This document shows positions 28,531 to 39,810 of a stretch of DNA of 64,000 nucleotides, piece after piece. Position numbers and translations under genes: made by a program. This stretch comes from Moraxella pluranimalium (GTDB lineage Bacteria > Pseudomonadota > Gammaproteobacteria > Pseudomonadales > Moraxellaceae), in contig NZ_MUYU01000006.1 of NCBI RefSeq assembly GCF_002014825.1, positions 186,001 through 250,000 of the forward strand, given 5' to 3'. The notes beneath the pieces were generated by a model, which was not told the DNA's origin, did no database searches, and was given only the letters and a program-made list of their open reading frames with translations. Each line of letters starts with the position of its first letter. Positions within the stretch are counted from its first letter, which is position 1.

Positions 28531-28598
28531 ACGGCGTTATTTCATCATCCTAATTATCTGATTTTTGGATAATTTGGCACACCACAAGGAAATAACCT

Positions 28599-30071
28599 AT
28601 GCTACGCATTGCCTACGATGCCTTGACATTTGACGATGTCTTGCTCTTACCTGCCTACTCAGAAGTCCTACCAAAAGAAACCAACCTAACCACTCGCCTA
28701 ACCACCGACATCAACCTAAATCTGCCAATCATCTCAGCAGCGATGGATACCGTCACCGAATCCAAGATGGCGATTGCGATGGCTCAGCTTGGCGGTCTGG
28801 GCATCATTCACAAAAACATGGACATCGCACACCAAGCCCGCCGTGTCCGCCATGTCAAAAAATTCGAAGCAGGTACAGTTGCCGACCCTATCACTGTCAA
28901 TCCTGATGCCACTGTGGGCGATTTGCTACGCATCACTCGTGAGCACAAAATCAGTGGTGTACCTGTCGTCGAAGCAGGTAGCAATCAGGTTGTGGGTATC
29001 GTGACGCACCGTGATTTACGCTTTGAAACCAACCTAAATCAGCCTGTGTCCAATGTCATGACACCAAAAGATAAGCTGGTGACTGTCAAAGAAGGTGAGT
29101 CTCAAGAGCGTATCAAAGAGCTACTTCATAAGCACCGTATCGAAAAAGTCGTGGTGATCGATGATGATTTTCGCCTAAAAGGTCTCATCACCGTCAATGA
29201 CTTCACCAAAGCTGAAAATAACCCAAATGCCGCCAAAGACAGCCGTGGCCGTCTGCGTGTCGGTGCCGCTGTCGGTACAGGTGCAGATACCGAAGCACGT
29301 GTTGAAGCCTTGATTGATGCTAATGTCGATGTCATCATCGTCGATACAGCACATGGCCACTCAAAAGGCGTCATCGACCGTGTGGCATGGATCAAGAAAA
29401 ACTATCCAAACATCCAAGTCATCGGCGGTAATATCGCAACAGGCGATGCAGCACTTGCCTTGATGGATGCAGGTGCAAACGCTGTCAAAGTCGGTATCGG
29501 CCCTGGCTCTATCTGTACCACGCGTATCATCGCAGGTATTGGTGTACCGCAAATCAGTGCGATTGACAATGTCGCCACCGCACTCAAAGACCGTATCCCA
29601 TTGATCGCTGATGGCGGTATCCGCTTCTCAGGCGATATGGCAAAAGCCATCGCAGCAGGTGCGTCGTGCATCATGGTGGGTAGTCTATTGGCAGGCACCG
29701 AAGAAGCGCCAGGTGAAGTTGAGCTATTTCAAGGTCGCTACTACAAGGCGTATCGTGGCATGGGCTCGCTAGGTGCGATGAGTGGTCAAAACGGCTCATC
29801 AGACCGCTATTTCCAAGATGCCAAAGACGGTGTTGAAAAACTTGTCCCAGAAGGTATCGAAGGCCGTGTACCATACAAAGGTCCAGTGGCAGGCATCATT
29901 AATCAGCTGGCAGGTGGCCTAAAATCATCAATGGGCTACACAGGCTGCCGCACCATCGAAGAGATGCGTGCTAATACCACCTTTGTCAAAGTGACATCAG
30001 CAGGTATGAAAGAATCGCACGTCCATGATGTCCAAATCACCAAAGAAGCACCGAACTATCGTCAAAACTGA
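28599..30071 (+). CDS. guaB: Inosine-5'-monophosphate dehydrogenase
   Basis: 490-aa NAD-dependent enzyme converting IMP to XMP, the committed step to GMP. The (beta/alpha)8 barrel is interrupted by a CBS pair (about 95-200: [13 protein letters not shown], ..[11 protein letters not shown]). The catalytic Cys is near residue 306 in GPGSICTTR, and the flap RYFQ-like segment (DRYFQDA) follows. RBS AAGGAAA lies before the ATG. Single gene followed by two strong terminators. Confidence 0.97.
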   Translation: MLRIAYDALTFDDVLLLPAYSEVLPKETNLTTRLTTDINLNLPIISAAMDTVTESKMAIAMAQLGGLGIIHKNMDIAHQARRVRHVKKFEAGTVADPITVNPDATVGDLLRITREHKISGVPVVEAGSNQVVGIVTHRDLRFETNLNQPVSNVMTPKDKLVTVKEGESQERIKELLHKHRIEKVVVIDDDFRLKGLITVNDFTKAENNPNAAKDSRGRLRVGAAVGTGADTEARVEALIDANVDVIIVDTAHGHSKGVIDRVAWIKKNYPNIQVIGGNIATGDAALALMDAGANAVKVGIGPGSICTTRIIAGIGVPQISAIDNVATALKDRIPLIADGGIRFSGDMAKAIAAGASCIMVGSLLAGTEEAPGEVELFQGRYYKAYRGMGSLGAMSGQNGSSDRYFQDAKDGVEKLVPEGIEGRVPYKGPVAGIINQLAGGLKSSMGYTGCRTIEEMRANTTFVKVTSAGMKESHVHDVQITKEAPNYRQN

Positions 30072-30087
30072 GTTTAAGTGACGATAA

Positions 30088-30125
30088 AAAACAGCGATAA
30101 TCATCAGGTTATCGCTGTTTTATTT
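30088..30125 (+). terminator. Intrinsic terminator after guaB
   Basis: Perfect 13-bp stem AAAACAGCGATAA (30088-30100) with 30109-30121, 8-nt loop, T-rich tail. Confidence 0.85.
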
Positions 30126-30140
30126 GCTGATTGTGTATCA

Positions 30141-30180
30141 TACAAAAAAAGCGAGAACATCCATTCTCGCTTTTTATTTT
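30141..30180. terminator. Bidirectional terminator facing the YcxB-like gene
   Basis: Perfect 12-bp stem (30146-30157 with 30164-30175) with A-run on one side and T-run on the other. Serves the minus-strand gene and backs up guaB. Confidence 0.85.
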
Positions 30181-30191
30181 AAGCTTATAAA

Positions 30192-30851
30192 TCAGCTATT
30201 GGCAGTTTGCATCACAGATTCCAAACCCTTTGGCTTGACTTCGCTTAGGTGTTTTTTGATGGTGTCAATTGGCAAACCTTGCTTATCTAGGCGTTTTGGA
30301 ATGATTTGGCTGCCTTTTTGACCTTTCATTTCAAACATCATAAACAAAAATTCATCCGTCTCATCCCAGCTGGTTACTGTATCCCAGCCAATTACCGCCG
30401 ATTGGGTTGGTGCGGTTTTCATCTGCATACCACGCATCTGTGGCGAGTTCATGATGGTTTGCGGTGCAGGGATTGCCATAACCAAGCCATGCGACTGCAC
30501 GCCAAGCTGAATGCCACTCATCTGCTCAGGCATCTCGGTGCTAGCGACTTGTTTTTGGTATTCTCTTTGCATATACCATTTAAGACCCAATGTGCGCGCC
30601 AGTAGATACAAACCCACAAGCACAAGCATCAACCAAAAAATAATGGTCGAATAGCCACTGACAAACACAAGACCAGCAATCGCAGCAGCCACAGCAATCG
30701 CCATCACAATCCACTCTTTTGGCTTGATGGATTTGATGGAATAATGGCTTGAGCTTTTGTCAAACAGGGCAAGCTGTGCCGCACGAAACTCCGCTTCGGT
30801 CATGTTTAGGGCAACAGGCTTTAGGGTATAAGGGTACAACGCTTTTGACAT
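30192..30851 (-). CDS. Membrane protein of the YcxB-like type, function unknown
   Basis: 219 aa. A short cytoplasmic N terminus is followed by two adjacent hydrophobic helices (about residues 46-64 and 68-88), then a soluble C-terminal domain with the pattern SAVIGWDTVTSWDETDEFLFMMFE and ..IIPKR, as in YcxB-like domain proteins. The ATG at 30851 was chosen over 30860 and 30866; RBS evidence (GGAAATG) is ambiguous. Single gene between serS and the terminator. Confidence 0.68.
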   Translation of the reverse strand: MSKALYPYTLKPVALNMTEAEFRAAQLALFDKSSSHYSIKSIKPKEWIVMAIAVAAAIAGLVFVSGYSTIIFWLMLVLVGLYLLARTLGLKWYMQREYQKQVASTEMPEQMSGIQLGVQSHGLVMAIPAPQTIMNSPQMRGMQMKTAPTQSAVIGWDTVTSWDETDEFLFMMFEMKGQKGSQIIPKRLDKQGLPIDTIKKHLSEVKPKGLESVMQTANS

Positions 30852-31024
30852 AATTTTCATTTCCATAAAAAGACTGTGCTTATATTACCATTTTATACAA
30901 AAAAATAAACCAAAACTTGGAATTTGCAAAAATTTTTTGGGCAAATTGGCATGAAATGATGAAATTGGCTGAAATTTTGGGGAAAATTTGCTATCATTGG
31001 CAAGTATTTATGTGTCATACATAA

Positions 31025-32392
<1,368 letters not shown>

Positions 32393-32501
32393 TTTTGGCT
32401 TGATTTATCTTGCCAATGACCAATCAACAAGCTATTTGATGCTTTGATATTGATATTATTTTATTTTTTTATAAAAATTTCTTAAAACTTAGGTGGATAC
32501 T

Positions 32502-34502
32502 ATGCCAACCCAACTGAATCAACGACCAAATGCCAATGCCATCCGTATTCTAGCGATGGATGCGGTTCAACAAGCCAACTCAGGCCATCCAGGTGCGCCA
32601 ATGGGTATGGCGGATATCGCCGAAGTGCTGTGGCGTGAATTTCTAAGCCACAACCCAAACAATGCCAACTGGGCAAACCGTGACCGCTTTGTATTATCTA
32701 ATGGTCATGGCTCAATGCTGATTTATGCACTATTGCATCTAAGCGGCTATAATCTTAGCCTAGATGACATTAAAAATTTCCGTCAGTTACATTCAAAAAC
32801 TGCAGGTCATCCAGAGCATGGCTATGCTGATGGCATCGAGACTACCACAGGTCCATTGGGTCAGGGTATCGCCAATGCGGTCGGTTTTGCTTTGGCTGAG
32901 AAGACTTTGGCAGCACAGTTTAACAAAGCGGATAATGCCATCATTGACCACTACACCTATGCATTCTTGGGTGATGGCTGTTTGATGGAAGGTGTCAGCC
33001 ATGAAGCGTGCTCATTGGCAGGGACTTTGGGGTTGGGCAAGCTGATTGCTTATTATGATGACAACGGCATCTCGATTGATGGTGAAGTGGAAGGTTGGTT
33101 CAGTGATGACACCGCCAAGCGTTTTGAAGCATATGGCTGGCAGGTGCTTCATGTGGATGGCCATGACCAAGATGCCATCCGTAGAGCCACCATCGAAGCC
33201 AAAGCCGAAACCACCAAGCCAAGCCTAATCATCTGTAAGACTATCATCGGTCTAGGTTCACCAAATAAGCAAGGCAAAGAAGACTGCCACGGTGCACCGC
33301 TTGGTGCTGATGAGATTGCATTGGCTCGTGAAGCGATGGGCTGGGCGGATAGTACGCCATTTGCCATCCCTGATGAGATTTATCAAGCGTGGGATGCTCG
33401 TGAGGCAGGTGATGCGCGTGAAGCGGCGTGGAATGAACAATTTGCCAAGTATCAAGCAGCCTATCCAACCGAAGCAGCTGAACTTAGCCGTCGTTTGAGC
33501 GGTGAGTTGCCTGCTGATTTTGAAACTGTGGCGAATGACTACATCAAAGCCTGCAATGACAAAGGCGAGACCATCGCAACTCGTAAAGCCAGCCAAAACG
33601 CCATCGCAGCACTAGCGCCAAATCTACCTGAAATCCTAGGCGGCTCAGCTGACCTAGCAGGCTCGAACTTGACACTATGGTCAGGTGCAAAAGGCGTCCA
33701 AGATCATGCTGATGGTAACTATGTTCACTATGGCGTGCGTGAATTTGGTATGACCGCGATTGCTAATGGTGTAGCACTACACGGCGGATTTATCCCTTAT
33801 ACAGCGACTTTCTTGATGTTTATGGAGTATGCACGCAATGCGGTGCGTATGTCAGCACTGATGAAGCAGCGTGTCATCAATGTCTATACGCATGACTCTA
33901 TCGGTCTAGGTGAAGATGGCCCGACGCATCAGCCTGTTGAGCAAGTGGCCAGCCTACGCAATACGCCAAATCACTTCACTTGGCGTCCATGCGACACGGT
34001 CGAAACAGCAGTCGCTTGGAAAAAAGCACTACAAACCACCAATGCACCATCATCATTAATCCTATCTCGTCAAAACTTGGCATTCCAAGCACGTACCGAT
34101 GAGCAAATCGCAAGCATCGAAAAAGGCGGCTATGTCTTGGCAAGCGAGCAAGGCGCGCTACAAGCCATCATCATCGCCACAGGCTCAGAAGTAGAGCTTG
34201 CGATGAATGCACACAAACAGCTGACTGACGCGGGCGTGGGCGTGCGTGTGGTATCAATGCCATGTGCCGAAATCTTTGTTAAGCAATCAAGCGACTATAT
34301 CGAATCAGTACTGCCATCTGTGGTGCGTGCTCGTGTCGCCGTTGAAGCAGGTATCGTTGATTATTGGTACAAGTTTGTTGGTCTAGATGGCAAAATCATC
34401 GGTATGACGACCTTTGGTGAGTCAGCACCTGCTAAGGACTTGTTCGAGCATTTTGGTATCACGACCGAAGCTGTGGTAGATGCGGTCAAATCTTTGGTCT
34501 AA
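32502..34502 (+). CDS. tkt: Transketolase
   Basis: 666-aa thiamine-diphosphate enzyme moving two-carbon units in the pentose phosphate pathway. The ThDP motif GDGCLMEG is near residue 156, and [12 protein letters not shown] and [12 protein letters not shown] belong to the cofactor domain. The pyrimidine domain ([12 protein letters not shown]) and the C-terminal domain follow. AGGTGG lies five bases before the ATG at 32502; the GTG three codons upstream overlaps this RBS and is rejected. It stands 2.6 kb before an Epd/GAPDH gene, echoing the tkt-epd neighbourhood of other gammaproteobacteria. Confidence 0.96.
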   Translation: MPTQLNQRPNANAIRILAMDAVQQANSGHPGAPMGMADIAEVLWREFLSHNPNNANWANRDRFVLSNGHGSMLIYALLHLSGYNLSLDDIKNFRQLHSKTAGHPEHGYADGIETTTGPLGQGIANAVGFALAEKTLAAQFNKADNAIIDHYTYAFLGDGCLMEGVSHEACSLAGTLGLGKLIAYYDDNGISIDGEVEGWFSDDTAKRFEAYGWQVLHVDGHDQDAIRRATIEAKAETTKPSLIICKTIIGLGSPNKQGKEDCHGAPLGADEIALAREAMGWADSTPFAIPDEIYQAWDAREAGDAREAAWNEQFAKYQAAYPTEAAELSRRLSGELPADFETVANDYIKACNDKGETIATRKASQNAIAALAPNLPEILGGSADLAGSNLTLWSGAKGVQDHADGNYVHYGVREFGMTAIANGVALHGGFIPYTATFLMFMEYARNAVRMSALMKQRVINVYTHDSIGLGEDGPTHQPVEQVASLRNTPNHFTWRPCDTVETAVAWKKALQTTNAPSSLILSRQNLAFQARTDEQIASIEKGGYVLASEQGALQAIIIATGSEVELAMNAHKQLTDAGVGVRVVSMPCAEIFVKQSSDYIESVLPSVVRARVAVEAGIVDYWYKFVGLDGKIIGMTTFGESAPAKDLFEHFGITTEAVVDAVKSLV

Positions 34503-34518
34503 TCCGCTAAACTAAATA

Positions 34519-34554
34519 AAATCGGGCGTATCGTGTGATATGCCCGATTTTTTT
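34519..34554 (+). terminator. Intrinsic terminator after tkt
   Basis: AAATCGGGC pairs with GCCCGATTT and the stem extends inward; seven T follow. Also usable by the convergent small gene. Confidence 0.85.
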
Positions 34555-34564
34555 CTTATATTGG

Positions 34565-34996
34565 TTAAAGCATAGAGTGGTCAATCCAGCAAATCTCCAA
34601 GCCTTGACGATTTTTGATGCATGGCATGGTGGTTTCAGAATAATCCTTGTTTTTTGCCAACTTTAATGATTTTTTAATGCGTCTTTGGTAAGTGGCTGGT
34701 TTTTCATTAAAATCGCCAATGAGCGTTCTGGATGAACCGTTATTATTGGTTACGCCTAGCTCATAAGTGCCATGCTGTGGAATGCGAACGGTGTATGAGC
34801 CCCAAGTGCCAGCACCACCGCTATAGCCTGAAAAATCATAAGTGCATTTGCTTTTTGCTATATTTTTGTTGTTTTTAAAAATATAGCAAGTGGTTTGAGT
34901 ATTGCTACTTTCATCATATGCTGCATAACTGGTCGAAGTTATGGCAATTCCACTGCATAAGGCTGTAGCTAGAGCAATCTTGATAACTGGTTTCAT
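34565..34996 (-). CDS. Small secreted protein of unknown function
   Basis: 143 aa, no family recognised. Signal peptide of about 25 residues (cleavage after SYA). The mature part has four cysteines (TTCYIF, SKCTYDF, MPCIKN, EICWID), which suggests two disulfides, and a Gly/Ser-rich middle (SGYSGGAGTWGSY). AAGGATTTTTTT precedes the ATG. Convergent to tkt and alone on its strand. Confidence 0.7.
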   Translation of the reverse strand: MKPVIKIALATALCSGIAITSTSYAAYDESSNTQTTCYIFKNNKNIAKSKCTYDFSGYSGGAGTWGSYTVRIPQHGTYELGVTNNNGSSRTLIGDFNEKPATYQRRIKKSLKLAKNKDYSETTMPCIKNRQGLEICWIDHSML

Positions 34997-35233
34997 AAAA
35001 AAATCCTTTTATGGGTTTGTTATATTATTATAGATAATTGCATTGATTAATACAAGTAACTTATTAGCAAATAATGAAATTGATTAATGGAAATCTGTCC
35101 ATTTTCAAACCATTTCGATGGTTGTGCATGAGCTATTTGGGGTTTGTTGCGAAAAGATATGGCTAATTTCTACAAATTAAGTCCAAAAATATGCTATCCT
35201 AAGCAATTTATTTGATTGCCAAATCGACACACA

Positions 35234-37147
35234 ATGAAACAATCCACCGCATTATCCATTCTAAAAACAGGGCAAAATGTCTTTTTGACAGGGCAGGCAG
35301 GCGCAGGCAAGACCTATGTGCTCAACCAATACATTGACTATCTGCGTGTTCGTGGCGTGCCTGTGGCAATCACCGCCAGCACAGGCATTGCCGCCACACA
35401 CATGAATGGCATGACCATTCATTCATGGTCGGGGATTGGTATCCAAAATGAATTTGATAAAGTAAATCTACAAAAACTTGCCAGTCGTGAAGAGTTCGTC
35501 GATCGCCTGCGTAATGCCAAAGTGCTGATTATTGATGAGATTTCAATGCTGCATCTTAAGCAGGTGGATACCATTGATGCGGTGATGAAATATTTTCGCA
35601 AAAATGATATGCCCTTTGGTGGCGTGCAGGTGATTTTTTCGGGTGATTTTTTTCAGCTGCCACCTGTGGGCGAAAAAGGCGAAACTTCCAAAGAAAAATA
35701 TGCTTTTATGTCAAAGGCTTGGCTTGAGTGTAATTTTCAAATCTGCTATCTGACCGAACAGCACCGCCAAGCAGGACATGGCGAAAGAGAGCAATACGGA
35801 CTATCGCTCAATGATATTTTGAACCAAATCCGCTCGCAGACGGTCACTCAACAGGCAGTCGATGTGCTGACACAGACCCTGCATCATACCATTGAGCTCA
35901 ACCGCACTCGTCTATATACACATAATGCCGATGTTGATAAGATTAACTTACAAGAAATTGCCAATCTAGACACCAAGCCACAGTTGTTTACTGCGACCAT
36001 TTCGGGCGAAAAACCGCTACAAGAAGCACTAGCAAAATCGGTGCGAGCACCAAGCGAGCTGACACTCAAGCTTGGCGCAAAAGTGATGTTTGTCAAAAAC
36101 TTACCCCTGCTTGGCGTGTATAATGGCACGATGGGCAAGGTGGTCGGATGGCAGGGGCAATCGGGCAAGACTTATCAAACTGATGATGTCGATGAGCAGG
36201 TGTATCCGATTGTACGGCTCAATAATGGCGGTGAAGTGCTTGCCGAGCCTGAAGAATGGACGGTCGAAGGTAGCGACGGCGAAGTGCTAGCAAGCTTTTG
36301 CCAAGTACCGCTTTGCCTAGCATGGGCGATTACTGTGCACAAATCACAGGGTATGACGCTGGATGCTGCCGAGATTGATTTGTCCAAGACCTTTGAGATG
36401 GGGCAGGGCTATGTGGCGCTATCAAGATTGCGGTCATTGGATGGGCTAAAACTACTCGGATTTAACCTAAAAAGCCTATTGCTCGATGAATGGGTACAGC
36501 GAGTGGATCAGCGATTGATTGAGCTGTCTGCTGAGCACGCCGAGAAATTTGCCATCCTTGATGATGAGATGCTTGCCACTGTCTATACCGCCTTTATTGA
36601 TGCTTGTGGTGGTATCACCAACCCTGTACAGATTGCCCAAAATGAAAAACATTTGACATTAAAAAAACAAGCCGTACAAGCCAAAAAAGCGCAAGCCAAA
36701 GCCCGAGCCGATGCAGATAATACAGGCGTGCTACTTAGCCCAACCTTGTCAGCGACATTGGATTTGATGAAAACGGGTATGTCGCTTGAGAATATCGCCG
36801 CCGAGCGAAATTTGGCAGTATCGACCATCATCGGACATTTAGAAGATTTGCTTAAGCGTATCGAAACTACGCAAGCTGATGAAAAATTATCAAAAAGCGC
36901 TGATGGCAAATCGCTACTTGAAGCACTGCCAACCATCACGAGCTATCGACCGGATGATGAGATGATACAAGAAGTCGAACAAGCCTTTGAGCTGCTTGAA
37001 TCGCAAGGCGAATTTGCCGATGGCATCCGCCTAAAACCCATCGTCGAAGAGCTTAGAGAATCTTATAGCTACAACCAAGTGCGTCTTGCGCTACTATTCA
37101 TCGATACCAACACAACACAGGCAACCACTGATGACAGCGAATCATAA
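35234..37147 (+). CDS. Pif1/RecD-like superfamily 1 DNA helicase with C-terminal HTH domain
   Basis: 637 aa. Walker A GQAGAGKT (20-27), ITASTGIAATHM motif Ia, Walker B VLIIDEISML (about 104-113), FSGDFFQLPPVG motif III and AITVHKSQGMTLD near 370-382 place it with Pif1-like SF1B helicases that move 5' to 3'. A helix-turn-helix (HTH_40-like) domain at about 505-545 (SLENIAAERNLAVSTIIGHLEDLL) follows, as in RQC-type tails. The ATG at 35234 is preferred over an in-frame TTG six codons upstream; no strong RBS. Its 3' end overlaps the next gene by 17 bases. Confidence 0.88.
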   Translation: MKQSTALSILKTGQNVFLTGQAGAGKTYVLNQYIDYLRVRGVPVAITASTGIAATHMNGMTIHSWSGIGIQNEFDKVNLQKLASREEFVDRLRNAKVLIIDEISMLHLKQVDTIDAVMKYFRKNDMPFGGVQVIFSGDFFQLPPVGEKGETSKEKYAFMSKAWLECNFQICYLTEQHRQAGHGEREQYGLSLNDILNQIRSQTVTQQAVDVLTQTLHHTIELNRTRLYTHNADVDKINLQEIANLDTKPQLFTATISGEKPLQEALAKSVRAPSELTLKLGAKVMFVKNLPLLGVYNGTMGKVVGWQGQSGKTYQTDDVDEQVYPIVRLNNGGEVLAEPEEWTVEGSDGEVLASFCQVPLCLAWAITVHKSQGMTLDAAEIDLSKTFEMGQGYVALSRLRSLDGLKLLGFNLKSLLLDEWVQRVDQRLIELSAEHAEKFAILDDEMLATVYTAFIDACGGITNPVQIAQNEKHLTLKKQAVQAKKAQAKARADADNTGVLLSPTLSATLDLMKTGMSLENIAAERNLAVSTIIGHLEDLLKRIETTQADEKLSKSADGKSLLEALPTITSYRPDDEMIQEVEQAFELLESQGEFADGIRLKPIVEELRESYSYNQVRLALLFIDTNTTQATTDDSES

Positions 37148-38207
37148 CCAAAAACTACGCTTGGCGATCAATGGCTTTGGGCGTATTGGGCGCAATTTAT
37201 TGCGAGCCTATCTCAAGCATTGTGATGCGTTTGCCACGCTTGAGATTGTGGCGATCAATGATGTGGCGGATGCGTCGATGCTGTTGCATTTGCTTGAGTA
37301 TGATAGCGTGCATGGGCGACTTGCCAATCTGTGCTATGGCGTGACGACGACTGCCAAGATTGCCATGCAAGACGACAAGCGTTATCTATGTATCACGCAT
37401 GGTACAAAGACACAGCAGATTTTGCTTGTCAATGAAGCTAAGCCTGAAAACTTGCCTTGGTTGGCGCTCGGTGTTGATGTGGTACTTGAATGCACGGGGC
37501 ATTTTCGCTCATATCAGGATGCCAGTCGCCATCGCACAGCAGGGGCAAAGCAGGTCATCGTCGGGGCAGCGCCATTTGATGAAGTGGATGCCAGCGTGGT
37601 GATTGGGGTGAATGATAGTGTCCTGAATCGACAATTGCCGATTATCTCAGGGGTGTCCTGCACCACACAGGCGCTTGTGCCGTTATTGTCGGTGCTTGAT
37701 GATGCCTTTAATATTCATTCGGTGATGATGACCGAGATTCATGCGGTGACCGCAGACCAAAGCGTGCTTGACCAAGCGCATCGAGATTTTCGCCGTGCGC
37801 GCGCCAGTGGGCATAATATTATTCCGACAACATCAAGTAGTATCAATGCCACCGAGCGAGTGCTGCCTGCGATGCGTGGCAAGATTAACGGTCATTCTAT
37901 CCGAGTGCCGACCATCAATGTCGCTGCCATCGATGTGACGGTCAAGCTTAGCCAAGCTGTGTCCATTGATGAGATTCGCCACACACTACAAGCCAAGAGC
38001 ACAGGCGATATGGCAGGTATCATGGGTTATACCGATGCACCACTGGTGTCGAGTGATTTTATTGGTGATAGTCATTCGCTGGTGATTGATGGCGGTCAGC
38101 TGATGGCAGCAGGTGAGCTGATTAAGGTCTTTGCTTGGTATGATAATGAGTGGGGCTATGCCAACCGCTTGCTTGAGATGTGCCACAAGATTGCGATGAG
38201 TGCTTAG
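37131..38207 (+). CDS. Glyceraldehyde-3-phosphate / erythrose-4-phosphate dehydrogenase family (Epd-like)
   Basis: 358-aa NAD-dependent phosphorylating aldehyde dehydrogenase. The Rossmann segment is NGFGRIGRN (14-22), the catalytic Cys177 lies in SGVSCTTQ (usual family form SNASCTTN), and the active-site His is near 204 (EIHAVTADQ). DFRRARASGHNIIP, RVPTINVAAIDVTV and YTDAPLVSSDF resemble erythrose-4-phosphate dehydrogenase (Epd, needed for pyridoxal phosphate) more than GapA, and tkt lies nearby, so Epd is the better guess; GAPDH activity remains possible. The ATG lies inside the end of the helicase gene, suggesting coupling. A terminator follows. Confidence 0.82.
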   Translation: MTANHNQKLRLAINGFGRIGRNLLRAYLKHCDAFATLEIVAINDVADASMLLHLLEYDSVHGRLANLCYGVTTTAKIAMQDDKRYLCITHGTKTQQILLVNEAKPENLPWLALGVDVVLECTGHFRSYQDASRHRTAGAKQVIVGAAPFDEVDASVVIGVNDSVLNRQLPIISGVSCTTQALVPLLSVLDDAFNIHSVMMTEIHAVTADQSVLDQAHRDFRRARASGHNIIPTTSSSINATERVLPAMRGKINGHSIRVPTINVAAIDVTVKLSQAVSIDEIRHTLQAKSTGDMAGIMGYTDAPLVSSDFIGDSHSLVIDGGQLMAAGELIKVFAWYDNEWGYANRLLEMCHKIAMSA

Positions 38208-38247
38208 GCTTTAATATTGGCGAGATAGTGATTGATATGATGACAAA

Positions 38248-38279
38248 AAATTAGCACCCAATCGGATGCTAATTTTTTT
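38248..38279. terminator. Bidirectional terminator after the Epd-like gene
   Basis: AAATTAGCA (38248-38256) pairs with TGCTAATTT (38267-38275), 10-nt loop, T-runs on both strands. On the minus strand it directly follows the stop of the small membrane ORF at 38292. Confidence 0.82.
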
Positions 38280-38291
38280 GTTTTGGCGGAT

Positions 38292-38399
38292 TTATAGTGG
38301 CACGCCACCAAAGCTAAACATACCAAGTAGGAACAGTACAAAGACACCGATACCCCATTTGGCAGATTGGATTTGCCATTTTTTATTATAATATAACAA
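38292..38399 (-). pseudogene. Possible remnant or very small membrane protein gene
   Basis: Minus-strand frame of about 35 codons ending just before a good terminator: polar start (YYNKKWQIQSAKWG), one hydrophobic helix (IGVFVLFLLGMF) and tail SFGGVPL. No ATG at the front (TTG at 38399 is the only candidate) and a stop lies a few codons further upstream. It looks like the 3' end of a membrane protein gene whose 5' part was lost at the edge of the accessory stretch, or a genuine mini-protein. Confidence 0.35.
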
Positions 38400-38591
38400 G
38401 TCAAATGGCGAGCTTATTCAAGCCAAGATGCTCGGTGTAGATTGTTTTAAACACCTACGCACTATAGGCAAACTTGGCGATACCGCTTATAATATCGATA
38501 AAAGTGTATTGAGCGGATATCATGCTTTTAAAAAGATATTTTGGATAAATGGTGTATGGTGCGCACCCAAAAATAGTCAAAGGAGAATCCA

Positions 38592-39020
38592 ATGAATAAT
38601 ACATTTATAATAATTGCTTTGTTTTTCTTTATAATTATCTATTTTTTATTCAGTAAAGATCCAAGTCCATATCATGAATATGATAAGTATAATTTTACAT
38701 ATAGATATGAAATGTTTAAAAATCAAAAATATTATATGAAAAAGATAACTGAAAATATATCACAAATATCTGACATATCGGAAACAAATAGATCAGATGG
38801 GGTGTTTGTTATTTATTATTATGATAGTTTTACATTGAGTGACATTGAGAAGATAAAAAATAATGCTAAAAATAATGGATGGATTGATATAAACCTTCCA
38901 AATGAAGATAATATTATATATGCATCATGCAATAATAATATTGCCTTTAATATTTATCAAGAACATGGATTAAAAGTTGCTATGTACTGGTACAGAAAAA
39001 ACCATTATTGTCCAAATTAA
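38592..39020 (+). CDS. AT-rich orphan gene, membrane-anchored protein of unknown function
   Basis: 142 aa, no family recognised. One N-terminal transmembrane helix (residues 5-21, Ile/Phe-rich), then a polar Lys/Asn/Tyr-rich domain (SLSDIEKIK-like helix at about 82-92, C-terminal MYWYRKNHYCPN). RBS AAAGGAG eight bases before the ATG. Base composition is far more AT-rich than the flanking genes, which points to horizontal origin. A partial REP-like sequence lies just upstream (about 38551-38567), and a full REP-like element follows. Confidence 0.65.
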   Translation: MNNTFIIIALFFFIIIYFLFSKDPSPYHEYDKYNFTYRYEMFKNQKYYMKKITENISQISDISETNRSDGVFVIYYYDSFTLSDIEKIKNNAKNNGWIDINLPNEDNIIYASCNNNIAFNIYQEHGLKVAMYWYRKNHYCPN

Positions 39021-39047
39021 ATTTACTGATTTTAAAAAGTCTGTAGT

Positions 39048-39117
39048 CTAGTAGGGTGCATACCACACACCATTGACTAAATGGTTTTGATGGTGCGCCG
39101 TGCGCACCCTACGCACT
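39048..39117. repeat. REP-like palindromic element, copy 1
   Basis: About 70 bp. The left end GTAGGGTGCATACCACACACC is an imperfect inverted match of the right end (GGTGCGCCGTGCGCACCCTAC). Copy 2 at 39681-39750 is about 87 percent identical in the same orientation. No open frame inside. Confidence 0.8.
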
Positions 39118-39137
39118 ATCCAACAAGGTAAATTATC

Positions 39138-39665
39138 ATGACAAACCAAGAAATCCACCTGCCATTTTTTTGATCTAAATTTGAATGAAATCAAGCCGCT
39201 GTTTAATCCAACAGAACAATCGATCAAGCTGCTGTATGATTTTTTAAAAACTTATAATCGAGATATTCGTGATGAATTATTTGTTAGGGCTGGTTATAGC
39301 AAGCTAGAATTTCCTTATGCTATTGATTTTACCGATGATGATTTGGAGTTTGAAACCAATTATTGTGAAGTGGTAATTCCAATGTTGCTACAAAGCTATT
39401 GTGCAATAGACGATACGCTTATCTTCTTTTCCGATTCTGAAAAAAAGGCACAGCCATCATTGAAACACTTGAATGGTATACTCCACCGATGATTGCCGAA
39501 ACTCCTTGTAATGCTGAATATTATTACATGTTGCTTGGTGATTTTATGGGTGCTCTTGCTACTGATAATCATACCGAGTTTTGCATGATGACGAGTTCAC
39601 AAAACTTATTTTTATTCGCTGCTAATCCAGAGTATATCGTTGCTTATGTAAGGCGGGCTTTGTAG
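39138..39665 (+). pseudogene. Small orphan gene with two homopolymer frame breaks (immunity-protein-like size)
   Basis: Starts at ATG 39138 (MTNQEIHLPFF), but a run of seven T near 39164-39170 leads straight to TGA. One T fewer would continue into LNLNEIKPLFNPTEQSIKLLYDFLK. A second break lies at a run of seven A near 39440-39450: one extra A restores KGTAIIETLEWYTPPMI and the frame to TAG at 39665, about 175 codons in all. The protein family is not recognised; acidic, single-domain, of a size common among orphan immunity proteins. Either a decayed gene, a phase-variable one, or two sequencing errors. It is bracketed exactly by the two REP-like copies. Confidence 0.7.
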
Positions 39666-39680
39666 GTTTTTAAGCATAGT

Positions 39681-39750
39681 CCAGCAGGGTGCGTACCACG
39701 CATCATTGATTGAATGGTTTTGATGGTGCGCCGTGCGCTCCCTACGCACT
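39681..39750. repeat. REP-like palindromic element, copy 2
   Basis: Direct copy of the element at 39048-39117 (about 60 of 69 positions equal), again an imperfect palindrome ending in CCCTACGCACT-like sequence. Confidence 0.8.
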
Positions 39751-39810
39751 GGCAGAACAAAAGCTGAGTATCATGAAGTTACTCATTTCAAGGTGAGCAG
39801 ATAATTAAAT

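Noticed and set aside
39048..39750. Composite transposon bounded by the two 70-bp direct repeats
   Set aside because: The repeats encode nothing, there is no transposase between them and no obvious target-site duplication; REP-like elements explain them better.
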